Below, one piece after another: positions 1-10,812 of a stretch of 64,000 nucleotides of DNA. The number at the start of each line of letters is the position of its first letter. Position 1 is the stretch's first letter. A model generated the notes under the pieces. It was not told where the DNA came from. It worked only from the letters and a program-made list of their open reading frames with translations, and did no database searches. This DNA is from Incurvaria masculella (taxonomy: Eukaryota; Arthropoda; Insecta; Lepidoptera; Incurvariidae): positions 147,001 to 211,000 of the forward strand of contig OX335652.1 of assembly GCA_946894095.1 (NCBI GenBank), in the 5' to 3' direction. A program made the position numbers and the translations under genes.

Positions 1-356
1 TATATGACGAGAGAAATTACAAATTGATATGTAGTTATTTCATTTTCTATAGAATGGACTTCACTTACCAACAGACAATCCGCCGTATTTTCATCTAAAT
101 CGCTTAGTTGATATTTAATGGTCTTTACCGATTCTACCCTACATTCCCACCTGGTTTAGAAAAGAGGTTTTAGCGATAAAGATTTTACATGTTATTTTTA
201 TAAAATTAATTATTGAAAAGCAAACCTCTGGGTTGAGCCTGCAAACAGAGTTTAGTAACAGAGCAATAAAAGGTTTTCCTTGAACACAAGACGAAGCAGC
301 GATTCCAGCTGTGACTTCCACAGGGAAAAAATAAGCAAGCATTACTCAACGATAAA

Positions 357-690
357 ATAAAAACATCTTAAAAAGATTAATCATCAGACCTAGCTTGTTT
401 CATGGAGATTTATAATGAATTTAGTTTTTGTTTGGTTTTTGATTGCAGCGGTCGTGATTTACTTTTAGCTATAAGTCGTTTTGTAATTACAATTTTTGTA
501 AATCTTACCAAATCAAACACTATGCGCATTGTCTGCTTTGTAGACATGTTGCATCCTCCTCATTACCGAGCCTGTCTTTTTCTTTACAACAGAGAAAGTC
601 CCAGAGCGCAATAGCATGGTTTTGTACCTTGCCTGCGAATGAGTTTGTCCCGCCGGGAAGGGCCACCTCAAGGGAAAAAAATGCTTCTAT
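357..690 (+). repeat. Dispersed repeat, copy 1 (partner at 62280-62600)
   Basis: About 300 bases match 62280-62600 in the same orientation, sharing blocks such as gtaaatcttaccaaatca and gtcccagagcgcaa and ending near a gccgggaagggccacct-like motif. The pair lies at the two ends of the window. No coding sequence is supported in either copy; the short open frames here differ between copies. Class of element unknown. Confidence 0.7.
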
Positions 691-767
691 TTCTATTTCT
701 ATTCACCCAACCATACAGGCCCCTTTCTGGTATTACGTACGATTCAGTATAAATGTGTGCAGAACAT

Positions 768-1090
768 GAAAAAGCGGCCAAGTGCGAGTCGGACTCGCAC
801 ACGAAGGGTTCCGTACCATCGTACAAGATTTAACACAAAATAATCACGTTTTTTGTATGGGACCCCCCTTTAATTATTATTATTTTTTTATTTTATCTAT
901 TTGTTGTTATAGCGGCAAAATAAATACACACTCTGTGAAAATTTCAGCTGCCTACCTATTACGGTTCATGAGATACAGCCCTGTGACAGACGGACAGACG
1001 GACGGACGGACGGACGGACGGACGGACGGACGGACAGCGGAGGTTTAGTAATAGGGTTCCGTTTTCACACTTTGGGTACGGAACCCTAAA
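768..1090 (-). repeat. GACG-type interspersed repeat (reverse orientation)
   Basis: Copy of the most abundant repeat here. In reverse orientation it starts with a gccaagtgcgagtcggac motif, contains ggttccgtaccatcg, a conserved ttatagcggcaaaataaat block, a (GACG)n microsatellite, and ends with a 35-base hairpin whose arms are agggttccgt and acggaaccct. It lies 40 bases from the WDTC1 exon. Probably a non-autonomous mobile element common in Lepidoptera; its class is not settled by this sequence. Confidence 0.85.
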
Positions 1091-1130
1091 AATTGAAGCT
1101 TGCACTCATTACTGTAGATGAGGTTGCTAC

Positions 1131-1242
1131 CTTGACAGAGAAAATGTTGCCCCTGTGGCCGGTGGGCAGGCGGCAGAGCAAGCGGTGCCGGAAGGGCTCC
1201 CACAGGATCACACGCAAGTCATCCGACGCCGAAGCCAGAACG
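1131..1242 (-). CDS. adp: adipose/WDTC1 WD40 protein, coding exon 2
   Basis: On the minus strand a 112-base open block is bounded by an acceptor (tttgcag) and a donor (AAG|gtagca). It starts with one base that completes a serine codon left open by the exon at 15606-15793 and then reads 37 codons including LASASDDLRVILWEP and GHRGNIFSVK. This is the end of the first WD40 blade and the start of the second in WDTC1/adipose, which typically reads LLASGSDD then GHTANIFSVK. The family are WD40-TPR substrate receptors of DDB1-CUL4 ligases that restrain fat storage in flies and mammals. Remaining exons should lie left of the window. The phase match with exon 1 makes the call strong. Confidence 0.85.
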
Positions 1243-1259
1243 CTGCAAATAATACATTA

Positions 1260-1440
1260 TTTAAATAAATATACTTTTTCGTATTAAGCATGTACGTCGC
1301 TTTTTCCAAGAAATGTGACATGTATGTTTGTATAATCGACCGTGAAGCGAGGATACATTAATGAATGTTATGTTTTGCTGGTTCGGGTCCAGCCTTGCAG
1401 TATATTCATAAAGCAGTTATTTTTACAGGGCTCCTTCTTT
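1260..1440 (+). repeat. Repeat fragment holding the unoccupied mariner site
   Basis: This stretch matches the sequences on both sides of the mariner at 19548-20830: gtacgtcgct and aatgtgacatgtatg on one side, tataatcgaccgtgaagc on the other. Here they are continuous. It is therefore a paralogous copy of the mariner target without the insertion. Confidence 0.75.
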
Positions 1441-1475
1441 AATTAATATGTCCTTGCTTCATGGTTTATTATACA

Positions 1476-1560
1476 CTAGCAGCCCGTCCCAGCTTTGCAC
1501 GGGCATAATATCATTTTAAAAAATATTATTTTCACACAATGATACACAAATAAACCCTTC
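1476..1560 (-). mobile_element. Helitron 3' end (reverse orientation)
   Basis: Plus-strand A followed by CTAGCAGCCCGTCCC, with a gcccgt...acgggc stem. Read on the minus strand this is a hairpin followed by TGCTAG and a T, the canonical Helitron terminus. The same terminus occurs in plus orientation at 55640-55693. Confidence 0.6.
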
Positions 1561-1582
1561 CTTCATTGAAATATTTGAAATA

Positions 1583-1850
1583 AAAAAAACGGGCCAAGTG
1601 CGTGCGGACTCGCAAACGAAGGGTTCCGTACCATCGTCCAAAAAAAATACTTCCCTATCTTACCTATTTGTTGTTATAGCGGCAAATTAAATACACACTC
1701 TGTGAAAATTTCAGCTGTCTATCTGTTACGGTTACTGACGTTTGAGATACAGCCCTGTGATGGACGGACGGACGGACGGACGGACGGACGGACAGCGGAG
1801 GCTTAGTAATAGGGTTCCGTTTTCACCCTTTGGGTACGGAACCCTAAAAA
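1583..1850 (-). repeat. GACG-type interspersed repeat, internally deleted
   Basis: Has the gccaagtgcg start, the ttatagcggcaaa core, a (GACG)n tract at about 1763-1795 and the terminal gggttccgt hairpin. The stretch between the start and the core is shortened. Confidence 0.8.
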
Positions 1851-1879
1851 ACTTAGATAGTATTATTAGATATTAGAGA

Positions 1880-2009
1880 AATAATAATTTAAAAGTGCTA
1901 TAGGGAGAACCGCGGCCTCCTACACTATTTATAGGCACGCTCCCGCCGCCCCGGCGCATTTATCATTTTACCGCATTTTTTAAATCTGTAACATCTTCGA
2001 AAATATTCA
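1880..2009 (-). mobile_element. Helitron, left part, split by the BEL/Pao insertion
   Basis: The sequence agggagaaccgcggcctcc through tcttcgaaaatattca matches the uninterrupted copy at 22270-22410. The continuation resumes at 9830. The last five bases (ATTCA, 2005-2009) are the target-site duplication of the LTR element. The CTAG end could not be placed. Confidence 0.7.
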
Positions 2010-2162
2010 TGTGGTCATCAAAAGTGGTCAAATGTCAAAATGGCAGTTTGATTTTAAAATTTGAATGGTGCCATAGACAATAGAATTTGCATTATTTAAA
2101 TCAAAAGGTCCAGTCATAAGCAAAGTGTGACAAGCACATTTGGCTTTTACGAAAACTAAACA
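2010..2162 (-). repeat. 3' LTR of the BEL/Pao element (shortened)
   Basis: Begins TG and ends CA on the plus strand. About 140 bases are nearly identical to 9684-9824. Next to it on the minus strand is a purine-rich tract (ggtgggcggaa at 2163-2173), the expected place of a polypurine tract. It lacks about 200 bases present in the 5' LTR, apparently an internal deletion, while both outer ends and the ATTCA duplication are preserved. Confidence 0.75.
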
Positions 2163-2324
2163 TTCCGCCCACCAAAATACACGGTATTTTAACACAGCTA
2201 CAAAATAAAACTTAAATAAATAGAGAATGGATAAGAAAAGCCATTACATTTAGGTAACGAAATTTTCTACAATAAATAAAGAAAACCACCACCGAAAAAT
2301 ACAAAAATAATACAAGAGTAAATT

Positions 2325-3864
2325 AATATATCAGGAAGATAAAGGAAGCGGGCACAACTTCACAAGTTTCTTCAGTTTCTTCAGGTTCGATCAACCAACT
2401 GGGACCGGTCCACCAAATATTATGATTTAAGAGTGCATGAGGTAGTAATCCACGAGACCCACAATCCGCGGGATTATCAGGAGACCTTACATGTCTCCAA
2501 CTTTGGGGAGGTACATGATCTTAAATATGGCTAACTCGATTACTAATGAATGTTTTCCATTTTGCGGGAGATAATTTAATCCAGGTCAAGGCGACACTGG
2601 AATCTGACCAAGCCTGTATATTTTCAATGACACAAAAAGGTGTTAAAGCAGCCATCACTGAGCGTATTAGATCTGATAAGAGCACCGCTGCACACAATTC
2701 CAAGCGGGGAACTGTGATACGTTTCAATGGTGAAACCTTGGATTTTGCACAAACCAGTCGTACCGAGCATTTATCATGATCTTCCATACGGAAGTATACC
2801 ACAGCGCAATATCCTCGTTCGGAGGCATCACAAAATCCATGTAATTGGTACGTTCCTGAATCAGAAACGATTCTACCAGGAATCGATAGAGACGATAAAG
2901 ATGATAATTCCGATACATATTTCTCCCACTGGTAAACAATGCTGGATCATCCCAAGAGATGCCCGCTGTCCAGAGCAGCTGAAGCAAATATTTAGCGAAG
3001 AATGTGATGGGAGCTAAAAAACCAAGGGGATCGAAGATTCGAGCAATTTCAGAGAGGATGGTTCGCTTGGTGCATGGCCTTTCCATGACTGAAACACTGA
3101 ACGAAAAGTAGTCCATAGTCGGTTGCCATTGCAGACCCAAAATTTTTAATGAAATGTCTACGTCATCAAAATCATGGAATTTGTTGCCGAACAGATCCGA
3201 CGGTTCTAGATCTGCAACAAACTCTTGTGTGTTTGTCGTCCATTTTCGAAGATGGAATCCCGCTGATGTAAACAATTTGGTCAGCTCACATCTTAATTTT
3301 ACGGCTTCAGCAAGATTATTGGAGCCGGTAACGACATCATCGATGTACAAATCACGTTCCAAAATAGAAGCTGCGGCGGGATATTGATCTCTACCATCTC
3401 TAGCTAGTTGAGCGATGGTTCGCAGCGCTTGGAACGGAGCAGAAGTCACCCCATAAGTCACGGTCAATAACCTATAATCATGAACCGGTTCATTCCGTGT
3501 TGCTCTCCATAAAATCCGTTGGTAATCTGCGTTCTCACGATTCACCAATATCTGTCTATACATTTGCTTCACATCAGCCGTGAACACGACTGAATGCCAA
3601 CGAAAACGTATTAACAAATCAAAAATGTTTGTTTGTAGCTTTTCACCTGGAAGCAGACAGCTATTTAGAGAAGCACCGAGCCTATCCTTCGCACTGGCAT
3701 CAAAAACTACACGAAGAGGTGTGCTAGTTGATTCTGGTTTTAATATGCCATGGTGCGGGATGTAGAAGAAGTTACCATTGTCAATTTGTGGTGGCGAAAT
3801 CTTTTCCAAATGTTTATTGGCGGCGTAATCATCCATAAAGGCAACATAACTTTTACGAAAATCT
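2325..3864 (-). pseudogene. BEL/Pao pol: reverse transcriptase and RNase H region, broken
   Basis: Minus-strand reading shows RVVFDASA, DVKQMYRQ, VTYGVTSAPF and the active-site YIDDV of a BEL/Pao reverse transcriptase, then in another frame the LHGFCDASERGY and PRLELCAA motifs that follow it in this family. The frame changes around 2940-2955. A TAA at 2521 interrupts the WRHV...NPADCGSRG stretch, which continues to about 2325. The first residues, before DFRKSYVAFMDDY, belong to the inserted LINE. No integrase follows. This was the polyprotein that copies and processes the element's RNA. Confidence 0.88.
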
Positions 3865-3984
3865 TTTTTTTTTTCGTGTAACATCTGCAATCAGTCCTCA
3901 GACTATAATCAGATTTGTTTTGAGGTATAAGGTCGTGAAGAGTGTGCCCCCCACTGGGAGCAGCTACTCTCTATAGTTGTGAAG

Positions 3985-6663
3985 CTACTGCCGATTTTGT
4001 AGCTCCAGGATGTTGTGTCGTTTGAGCCTTTTGGGGTAGCCTTGGTGCGTCAGCTGAGCTGCCAGGACGTTGGGGTGATTATTCAGTCTTTTCTGATATG
4101 TGCTTGCAGTGGACCGAATTTCCTCTTTAACAGTCTTAATTTGCAAATGTTCGTGGATCTCACTGTTGGTGACAAACCACGGAACATTTGCTATGGATCG
4201 AAGGATTATGTTTTGCAGTCGTTGCAGCATAGCAATGTTGGAGTTACTGGCGCTTCCCCAAAGTTGTACACCGTACATCCACGCGGGTTTTAAAATACTT
4301 TGGTATATGAGCAGCTTGTTGTCTGTCGATAGTTTACTGTTTCGTCCAAGCAGCCAGTGTAGGGTTCTGTAGCGTATATTCAGTTCTTCTCTCTTAGCCT
4401 TGATGTGAGCTTTCCATGTTAGTCGACGGTCGAGGTGTAGGCCTAGGTACTTCACACTGTCGCTGTGGGGTAGCAAAGTATTTTCAAGGCATACTGGTGG
4501 ACAGTTTCCTTTTCTGAGAGAAAACGTAACATGGACTGATTTGGTGGCACTAGCTTTTATTTTCCATGTTTGTAACCACTTTGTTATTTCGTCCAGTCCG
4601 TTTTGCAGTGTTTTTGAAGCAATTTTGGGATCTTTGTTGCTGGCAAGTATGGCTGTGTCATCAGCGAATGTTGCAGTAGTGACGTCTGGCATTACTGGGA
4701 GATCTGCAGTGTAGATCGTGTACAGTATTGGTCCTAGAACCGATCCCTGGGGTACTCCTGCCTTGATTTCGTGGAATGGAGATGTTGCTCCTGATTCCTT
4801 AACTTGGAACAGTCTCCCTGTGAGGTAAGATTGGAATATTTGAAAGTAACTGTGTGGTAGGTTTTGCTTAATTTTGCAGAGAAGTCCTTTGTGCCATACT
4901 TTATCAAAGGCCTGTTGAATATCAAGGAAGACTGAGGAACAGTATTCCTTTTGTTCCAGCGTTTTTCTTATCGTGTTACACACCCTGTGGACCTGTTCGA
5001 CTGTTGAGTGGTTTTGCCTGAACCCAAACTGGTGGCTAGGAATAGTCTTATTCGCAGTCAAGACGGGCAGGATTCGGTGCAAAAGGGTTTTTTCGAACAA
5101 CTTTGATAGAATTGGTAACAAGCTGATTGGTCTATAGGATGTTACAATGTTTGCGGGTTTTCTAGTTTTATGTATCATGATGATCTGAGATACTTTCCAC
5201 AAGTCGGGAAAGTGTTGCACCCTTAGGATACCATTAAACAGACTCGTTAGATAGACAACGGCTTTTTTAGGAAGTTCTTTCAATACCTCCTTAGTAATAA
5301 GATCAAAGCCTGGCGCTTTTTTGTCCTTGAGTTCCCTAATTAGCTTCTTGACCTCTTGTGGCGTGACTGGTTTTGGTGGTGGACACAGCTGGTAATCTTG
5401 GTTTAAAATAGTGTCTACCATTATTTCAGGTTCACAGTCATCAGATTAGTGGGGCGTAAATACTTTCGACAGATGATTGGCGAAAGTATGAGCCTTCTCT
5501 TGTGCTGTCCTGGCCCAATCATTGAAGTTCATTTTTATGGGAGGTTTTGCTTCCTGTGGTCTGTCATACGACTTTGTGAATTTCCACAAAGAGTAGTTTG
5601 TTGACGCATTAGCAGTGAGGGATTCAAGCTTTGATTCCAGGGTAGCATTTTGCCATTCCTTTATGAGATCCTTTAATTCTTTTATAGCCTTGTTAAGTGC
5701 GGCTTTGTCTGTTCTATGTCTGCTTTGATGCCATATGCGACGAAGCCTGCGCTTTTCCAATATTTTATTCCGAATATTTAGGGGGTAGGTTAGAGTCTGT
5801 TGTTTGGGTTCTAAATCTGGTGTATTTTTCCAACAAGCTTCTTGTATAAGTGTTGTTATATATTTTGATGCATCTTCAATATCCTCTGCACTCTTTAGTG
5901 GGACCTTTAGATTAATGTTGTTATCGATAAAGTCGCGAAATGAGATCCAGTCTGTGTATTTATTGTAAAGTGTTTCTGGCTTGTCATAGTCAATAAGAAG
6001 TGTACTAATGGATAAGATTACTGGAGTGTGATCGGATGAGCTATCAAGGTTTGTTTCCGGCTTGAAATAATGCTTTGACATTCCCTTGATGATGAAGAAG
6101 TCCAACAGATCTGGGATTTTATTTGTATCTGTTGGCCAGTAGGTTGGCTCTGAGGTAGATATTGGAGTGAGATTGTTTAGATCTAGGCTCTTCTTTAACT
6201 GTCTACCCCTAGTACTGGTTAGTCTAGATCCCCAATGGATGTGTTTGGAGTTCCAATCCCCACCGGCAATAAATCTTCCACCAAGTGTTTTGAAGAATCG
6301 AGTAAACATGGACTCGTCTATTTTATGTTTTGGTGGACAATATACAGCTGAAACATTAAAGTATCCACATTTGTCTTCCACAGCGATCGAGGTAGCTTGT
6401 ATGTAATCTGTTCTAAACTCAGGTAGTGAATGGTGTTTAATATTTTTGCGGATTATGATTGCTGTTCCTGCATGACCAGTGCCATCGGGGTGGTTTGTCA
6501 AGTAGGTCTGATACCCATGGAACCTAACTCTGCTTGCGCTGGTGCAATGTGCTTCCGAAATTAAAACAATATCAAGGTTGTGGCGTCTCATTAGCAGTTC
6601 GATCTCGTCCTTGTTCGGGGCTAGTCCATTAATGTTCCAAGTTGCTATACGTGCATTCATCAT
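3985..6663 (-). pseudogene. Jockey-type ORF2: endonuclease plus reverse transcriptase, one stop
   Basis: Starts at the ATG at 6661-6663, overlapping the ORF1 stop (ATGA). Residues about 1-230 are an AP-like endonuclease: ATWNINGLAPNKDE, the catalytic ISEAH, GGDWNSKH and the SSSDHTPV histidine motif. After residue 405 a single TAA (5446-5448) interrupts the frame; the same frame resumes at once and continues to 3985 with reverse transcriptase motifs KAPGFD, YRPISLLP, GFRQNHST, VPQGSVLGP and FADDTA. The product would nick target DNA and prime reverse transcription. One nonsense change is the only obvious lesion in ORF2, so the insertion is fairly young. Confidence 0.9.
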
Positions 6664-6820
6664 TTGGACAGTTTGTCAACTAGTACTGTTATGAGACTCA
6701 TCAGGGTACTCATTTGTTGTAAGATTAAATCGAATTTTTCAGATTGTTTGTGAAGCAATTTCTCTATCATTTGATTGGTTGTTTGTGGTTCAGCATCAGT
6801 TGCATCTGTAGCATTGTTTT
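6660..6820 (-). pseudogene. Jockey-type ORF1, C-terminal remnant
   Basis: An open frame upstream of ORF2 reads through EPQTTNQMIEKLLHKQ and ends in LITVLVDKLSK followed by TGA. This hydrophobic, helical tail is usual at the end of Jockey-group ORF1 proteins, and its stop overlaps the ORF2 start. The rest of ORF1 is missing through 5' truncation. Confidence 0.65.
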
Positions 6821-6868
6821 GTGATCTTAGGGTTTCGGAATATGTTTTTTATATGTTTTTTAAAATCT

Positions 6869-7719
6869 GGATTTATTTCAAGACGTCTCTCCAGCGAAAA
6901 AAGCCGTTTAAGGGCTAAGGACCGAGAACCCGAAAATGTTGGTTTTGGTTCTGGATTACGAAAAGGTAATGGGACAACATATCTGCCTCCATTATCACGA
7001 GAATAATTTTCAACGAAAGATTTTTCACATAAAGCTTCCTCTGGTGATAAAATTTTAGAAGACGGAGATGGTACACTCTCAAGCTCCCAAAACCGTTTCA
7101 GTGATTGGTCGAGTGAAGTATGGAGTGAGACGAAACATGGATTTGACGACAAATTTGGGTTTGCACAGTGAGCACCACCCATTAAAACCCAACCGAATAT
7201 AGTATTAATAGCATTGGGCTGCAATGCATCACCCCGCACCAAACCTGGTAGCAACGAAGACGAAAAAATGTCTACACCAAGTAGAGCATCGATAGGTCCA
7301 GGATGGGCGAAATGGGGATCAGCTAGTTTTAAGCCTTGTATAAATTTCCAATATGAAGCATCGAAACGAGAGCTGGGAAGCTCTGGACAGATTGTTGGCA
7401 ACACTAACATGCTGACAGCTATATTGGTAGCATGTTCAGTTTCAGTAGGCCTGATTGAGCATGATAAACTGCCAAGTGGCTCGGTTGTGGATCTACCGAT
7501 GCCGTTTATTGATACACTATTTTTGTGAAGAGTCAGACCAAGTCTTTTTTGACAAGATTCGGACAAGAAACTAGCTTTTGAACCACTGTCGAGTAATGCT
7601 CTAATTTTCAAATATTTTCCCATTTTGTCCATAACTTCAATTTGCACAGTCGATAGAAGAACAAGGTGTGTGCGTGATGTGGGAATGTTGCTAGTCAGCG
7701 GGACAGGTCGAATCGACAA
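6869..7719 (-). pseudogene. BEL/Pao aspartic protease region
   Basis: Minus-strand frame with the retroviral-type protease motif ALLDSGSKASFL near residue 42, then the family's IDALLGVDIF and FGWVLMGG motifs. It cleaves the polyprotein in this family. The frame differs from gag (overlap 7691-7719), whereas BEL/Pao elements usually encode one long polyprotein, so a frameshift has occurred near 7.7 kb. The reading runs into LINE sequence at 6861. Confidence 0.85.
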
Positions 7720-8920
7720 GGGATTTGGTTTGACCGGTCAGTCCTGTCTCGGGCTCCGAGCGAGTAAAATGCAAGGTACTATGATGCGAGAATTTGCAAG
7801 TCGAGCATCGAGACTTGGATGGACATTTTTTTACTGAATGTGACGATGACAGGCAGTTAATACACAGCCTTTTTTCTTTAGCCAAACGATAACGAGCGGG
7901 GGGATCCAGCTCTAGGAACTTGGGACAGCAATAAACATTATGTGTTTCCGAACAAATGATACAGCTAGGGGCAGTAGTGATGAAACATCTTTTATTTACG
8001 CTCGAAGTTCCCTGATGAGATGTAACCTTTTTTTCACTGTCTTTTCTCACTGCTTGTGCAGGCGGAATAGTAGTGGGGTTAGCCAATATTAAGGCGTGAA
8101 AACGTTTTCTTACGAAAGATTGTAACTTTTCAAACAAAGGCATCTCATCAGACTGGTGTTCGAGTTCAAATAACTCCCGAGTCACTCGGTCTAACTTGGA
8201 CCAAAATAAATGCACTAGCATGAAGTTTTTGTCTGGCAAATTGAACTTTTCGAGAATCGCTAGGTTTTCTAAAAAATTATTGTCTAGTCTTTTTAGCTCG
8301 ATGGCATTAGAAACTTTGACAGGCTCGCACGAAAGAAGTTTTTCATAAACGGTGGAAGCGAGTTGGCGTGTGCGGTTGCAATGTCGATAAAGGGTGTCAT
8401 AGGCATTTTTATAGTTTGCGTTGGTGATTGGGAATCCTTTAATGAGACTGAGGGGTTCATTTTCCAAGGATGAAATCAAGTAATGTAATTTTTCAACATC
8501 GGACATTTCCTTTTTGTTGTGCACCAATGAATTAAAAATTTCAATAAAAGGCAACCAATCTTCTAACCTCCCATTAAATGTTTTAAGAGTTATTCGGGGA
8601 AGTTTTAAATTAGTGGTCGTGGTATGAGAGGTGGAGATGGGCGCCTGGGAAGTCTTGAGGCATTTTCTTACAATGATTACATTATTATCAAACTGTTTAG
8701 TCACCTGTAGTTCATGATGCCTCGAGCCAATATCACATCTGGTCACCAATTGTATTTGTGCACTGTGAAAACAGGAAATAATGTCCGAAAGGCCTGTGCA
8801 TGCAACTTCGAAATCCAATAAATCTCCGTGTGATAATTCCACTAAATTCTCCATACGAAGCACTGCATAGTCTCGCTCCACACGCCACTGATCTTCACCC
8901 TCACTATTCTTACCACCCAT
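7691..8920 (-). pseudogene. BEL/Pao gag-like region with zinc knuckles
   Basis: The likely start is the ATG at 8918-8920 (MGGKNSEGEDQW). The central part (FNGRLEDWLPFIEIF, LHYLISSL) is the DUF1759-type domain of BEL/Pao gag. The C-terminal part has cysteine/histidine knuckles, CINCLSSSHSVKKC and CSTCKFSHHSTLH. It would form the RNA-binding core particle. It ends at a stop just inside the protease overlap. Confidence 0.87.
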
Positions 8921-9468
8921 TTTATGTTCAAATGGAATAATACGAAAATAACACAAAGATAATTGCTTAGACGAAGCTTAGGTTGATAAGAACTGTAATG
9001 TTATAAAATAAAAATGCCAGTCAAATCAAATTTCGAATCGAAATAATTTGAGAGTACCCACAAATATTTGATGTTGTGAAATTTTATAATTTGAATAAAT
9101 TTAACTGTTGCCAATAAGCATTTAGTGTTTTAAATATAAATACGTATACAATTATGTATTTATGTACGAATACGATAAAGATATATCCATATAAATATAC
9201 CATGAAACAGACAAACGATATTTTTTGCTAAAACTGTGTTAAAACTTTTTTAAATTTGATGATTTTACTAATGGAACCAATGAATAATAAATACAAAAAC
9301 CACTGTAAATGTAGATTATTTCAATAACTAGCCGATGGGTCAATTATATTCGGCCGAAGGATCAATGTGAGAAAACGAGAAGGGTGGACTGTATAGGTTA
9401 AACGAAGAAAAAGGATTTATAATGACTAAAAAGGCAACGAATAATGAATTAGTGCAGACAGTACCTTT

Positions 9469-9824
9469 GTGGGGCCTCGGAGTTACCTTACACTGGCACC
9501 GTTGAGGTGCACCGCCGCAACTCTCCGCCGGTTAGGGATCCCGCCGAGGATTATCTTAGCTAATGCACTTCGCGAGGCTAACCAGGGCTAAGTAATAGTA
9601 GCGAAGGCACTGTCTATCAGCAATTGTCGAAAATTAACGAAAGGGAGATCAAGAGATGCTGCTTCTGGGAAGCTCAACGAAAAAAGTGGTCAAATGTCAA
9701 AATGGCAGTTTGATTTTAAAATTTGAATGGTGCCATAGACAATACAATTTTCATTATTTAAATCAAAAGGTCCAGTCATAAGCAAAGTGTGACAAGCACA
9801 TTTGGCTTTTACGAAAACTAAACA
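9469..9824 (-). repeat. 5' LTR of the BEL/Pao element
   Basis: The right 140 bases (9684-9824) match the 3' LTR and end in CA next to the ATTCA duplication. The left edge is inferred from a TGTGG start shared with the other LTR, giving about 356 bases. A GC-rich leader-like stretch (9470-9600) lies inside it. No clear tRNA primer site was recognised next to it, so this inner border is tentative. Confidence 0.55.
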
Positions 9825-9829
9825 ATTCA

Positions 9830-10339
9830 TTTAAATCATATGCTGTAAAGGGTCATATAGATCTATATTAAATCAACAATGTATTTAAGGTATTTAATTG
9901 GATAAGGATTAATGCTGTATTGGTTAAAATCGCTTCGAAAATTAGCCATTATCTGTCGTAAAAAGTAAATGAGAAAAAAATGTTATTGTGGGATATCCAT
10001 AAGAGATAGACATATACCATTGCGGAGTTTTCTGTAGACCTTTTCAATGTGTACAATACTTAGTACATTATTTTGATAAATCTCGTAGGGTTCAGCCTGC
10101 GTTTGCAATGTAAGAGGAAAAAAAAATTTTTTTACGACATCACATTAGAAACCTCAAAAATTATTTTTCTCCACTATTTAATCGATGTTATCATACATAT
10201 AAACCTTCCTCTTCAATTACTCTATCTATTAAAAAAAACGGCATCGAAATCGGTTGCGTAGTTTTAATGATTTAAGCATACATGGGGATATAGGGACATA
10301 GGGACGGAGAAAGCGACTTTGTTTTATACTATGCAGTGA
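9830..10339 (-). mobile_element. Helitron, right part with intact TC end
   Basis: Continues the Helitron cut at 2009. On the minus strand it begins TCACTGCATAGTATAAAAC next to a host A/T junction at 10339/10340, the 5' end of a common lepidopteran Helitron group. It contains the atcgcttcgaaaattagcc and gggttcagcctgcgtttgc blocks shared with copies at 22.3 and 55.9 kb. Confidence 0.75.
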
Positions 10340-10454
10340 TACATACATGGGTCAATATACTTTTAAGGCCCCTTTGGTTTTGGCACGCTGTCCTGAACTT
10401 GCCTGAAATTTATTACAGATTATTAAAACAATATAGGTTATTTGCGAACCTTTT

Positions 10455-10746
10455 TAGGGTTCCGTACCCAAAGGGTGAAAACGGAACCCTATTACTAAGC
10501 CTCCGCTGTCCGTCCGTCCGTCCGTCTGTCCGTCTGTCACAGGGCTGTATCTCAGTAATCGTAACAGATAGACAGCTGAAATTTTCACAAAGTGTGTATT
10601 TATTTTGCCGCTATGACAACAAATAGGTAAGATTAAGAAAATTAAAGGGGGTCCCCATACAAAAAACGTGATTTTTTTGTATACATTTTTTTACGATGGT
10701 ACGGAACCCTTCCTGTGCGAGTCCGACTCGCACTTGGCCGGTTTTT
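10455..10746 (+). repeat. GACG-type interspersed repeat (forward)
   Basis: A near full-length forward copy from agggttccgtacccaaag to cacttggccggttttt, with a short (CCGT)n tract at 10510-10535. It is inserted in a T-rich site. Confidence 0.88.
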
Positions 10747-10812
10747 GTAGAATTCATTATTTATCTTTATTCAGATACATTTGTCACTTACCTTACACTA
10801 CTACATATATCA

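Larger units (their letters stand above)
3865..6861 (-). mobile_element. Jockey-type non-LTR retrotransposon inserted in BEL/Pao pol
   Basis: About 3.0 kb on the minus strand, flanked by a 7-bp duplication (aaaatct at 3858-3864 and 6862-6868). On the plus strand a run of eleven T lies at the left border, i.e. the poly(A) tail of a minus-strand LINE. It is 5'-truncated inside ORF1 and has a full-length but interrupted ORF2. Joining the BEL sequence across the duplication gives a continuous polyprotein reading, which confirms the borders. Confidence 0.85.
2010..9824 (-). mobile_element. BEL/Pao LTR retrotransposon, defective, interrupted by a LINE
   Basis: A minus-strand element with direct terminal repeats (2010-2162 and up to 9824), a 5-bp duplication ATTCA at 2005-2009 and 9825-9829, and gag, protease and reverse transcriptase/RNase H regions in BEL/Pao order. 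Integrase is absent; the pol region stops being recognisable near 2325. Bases 3865-6861 are a Jockey-type LINE inserted later. Frameshifts near 7.7 kb and 2.95 kb and a stop at 2521 show it is dead. Confidence 0.88.

Noticed and set aside
139..614. Short frames at 139-342 and 402-614
   Set aside because: No motifs; the second lies in a repeat whose other copy at 62280 does not keep the frame.
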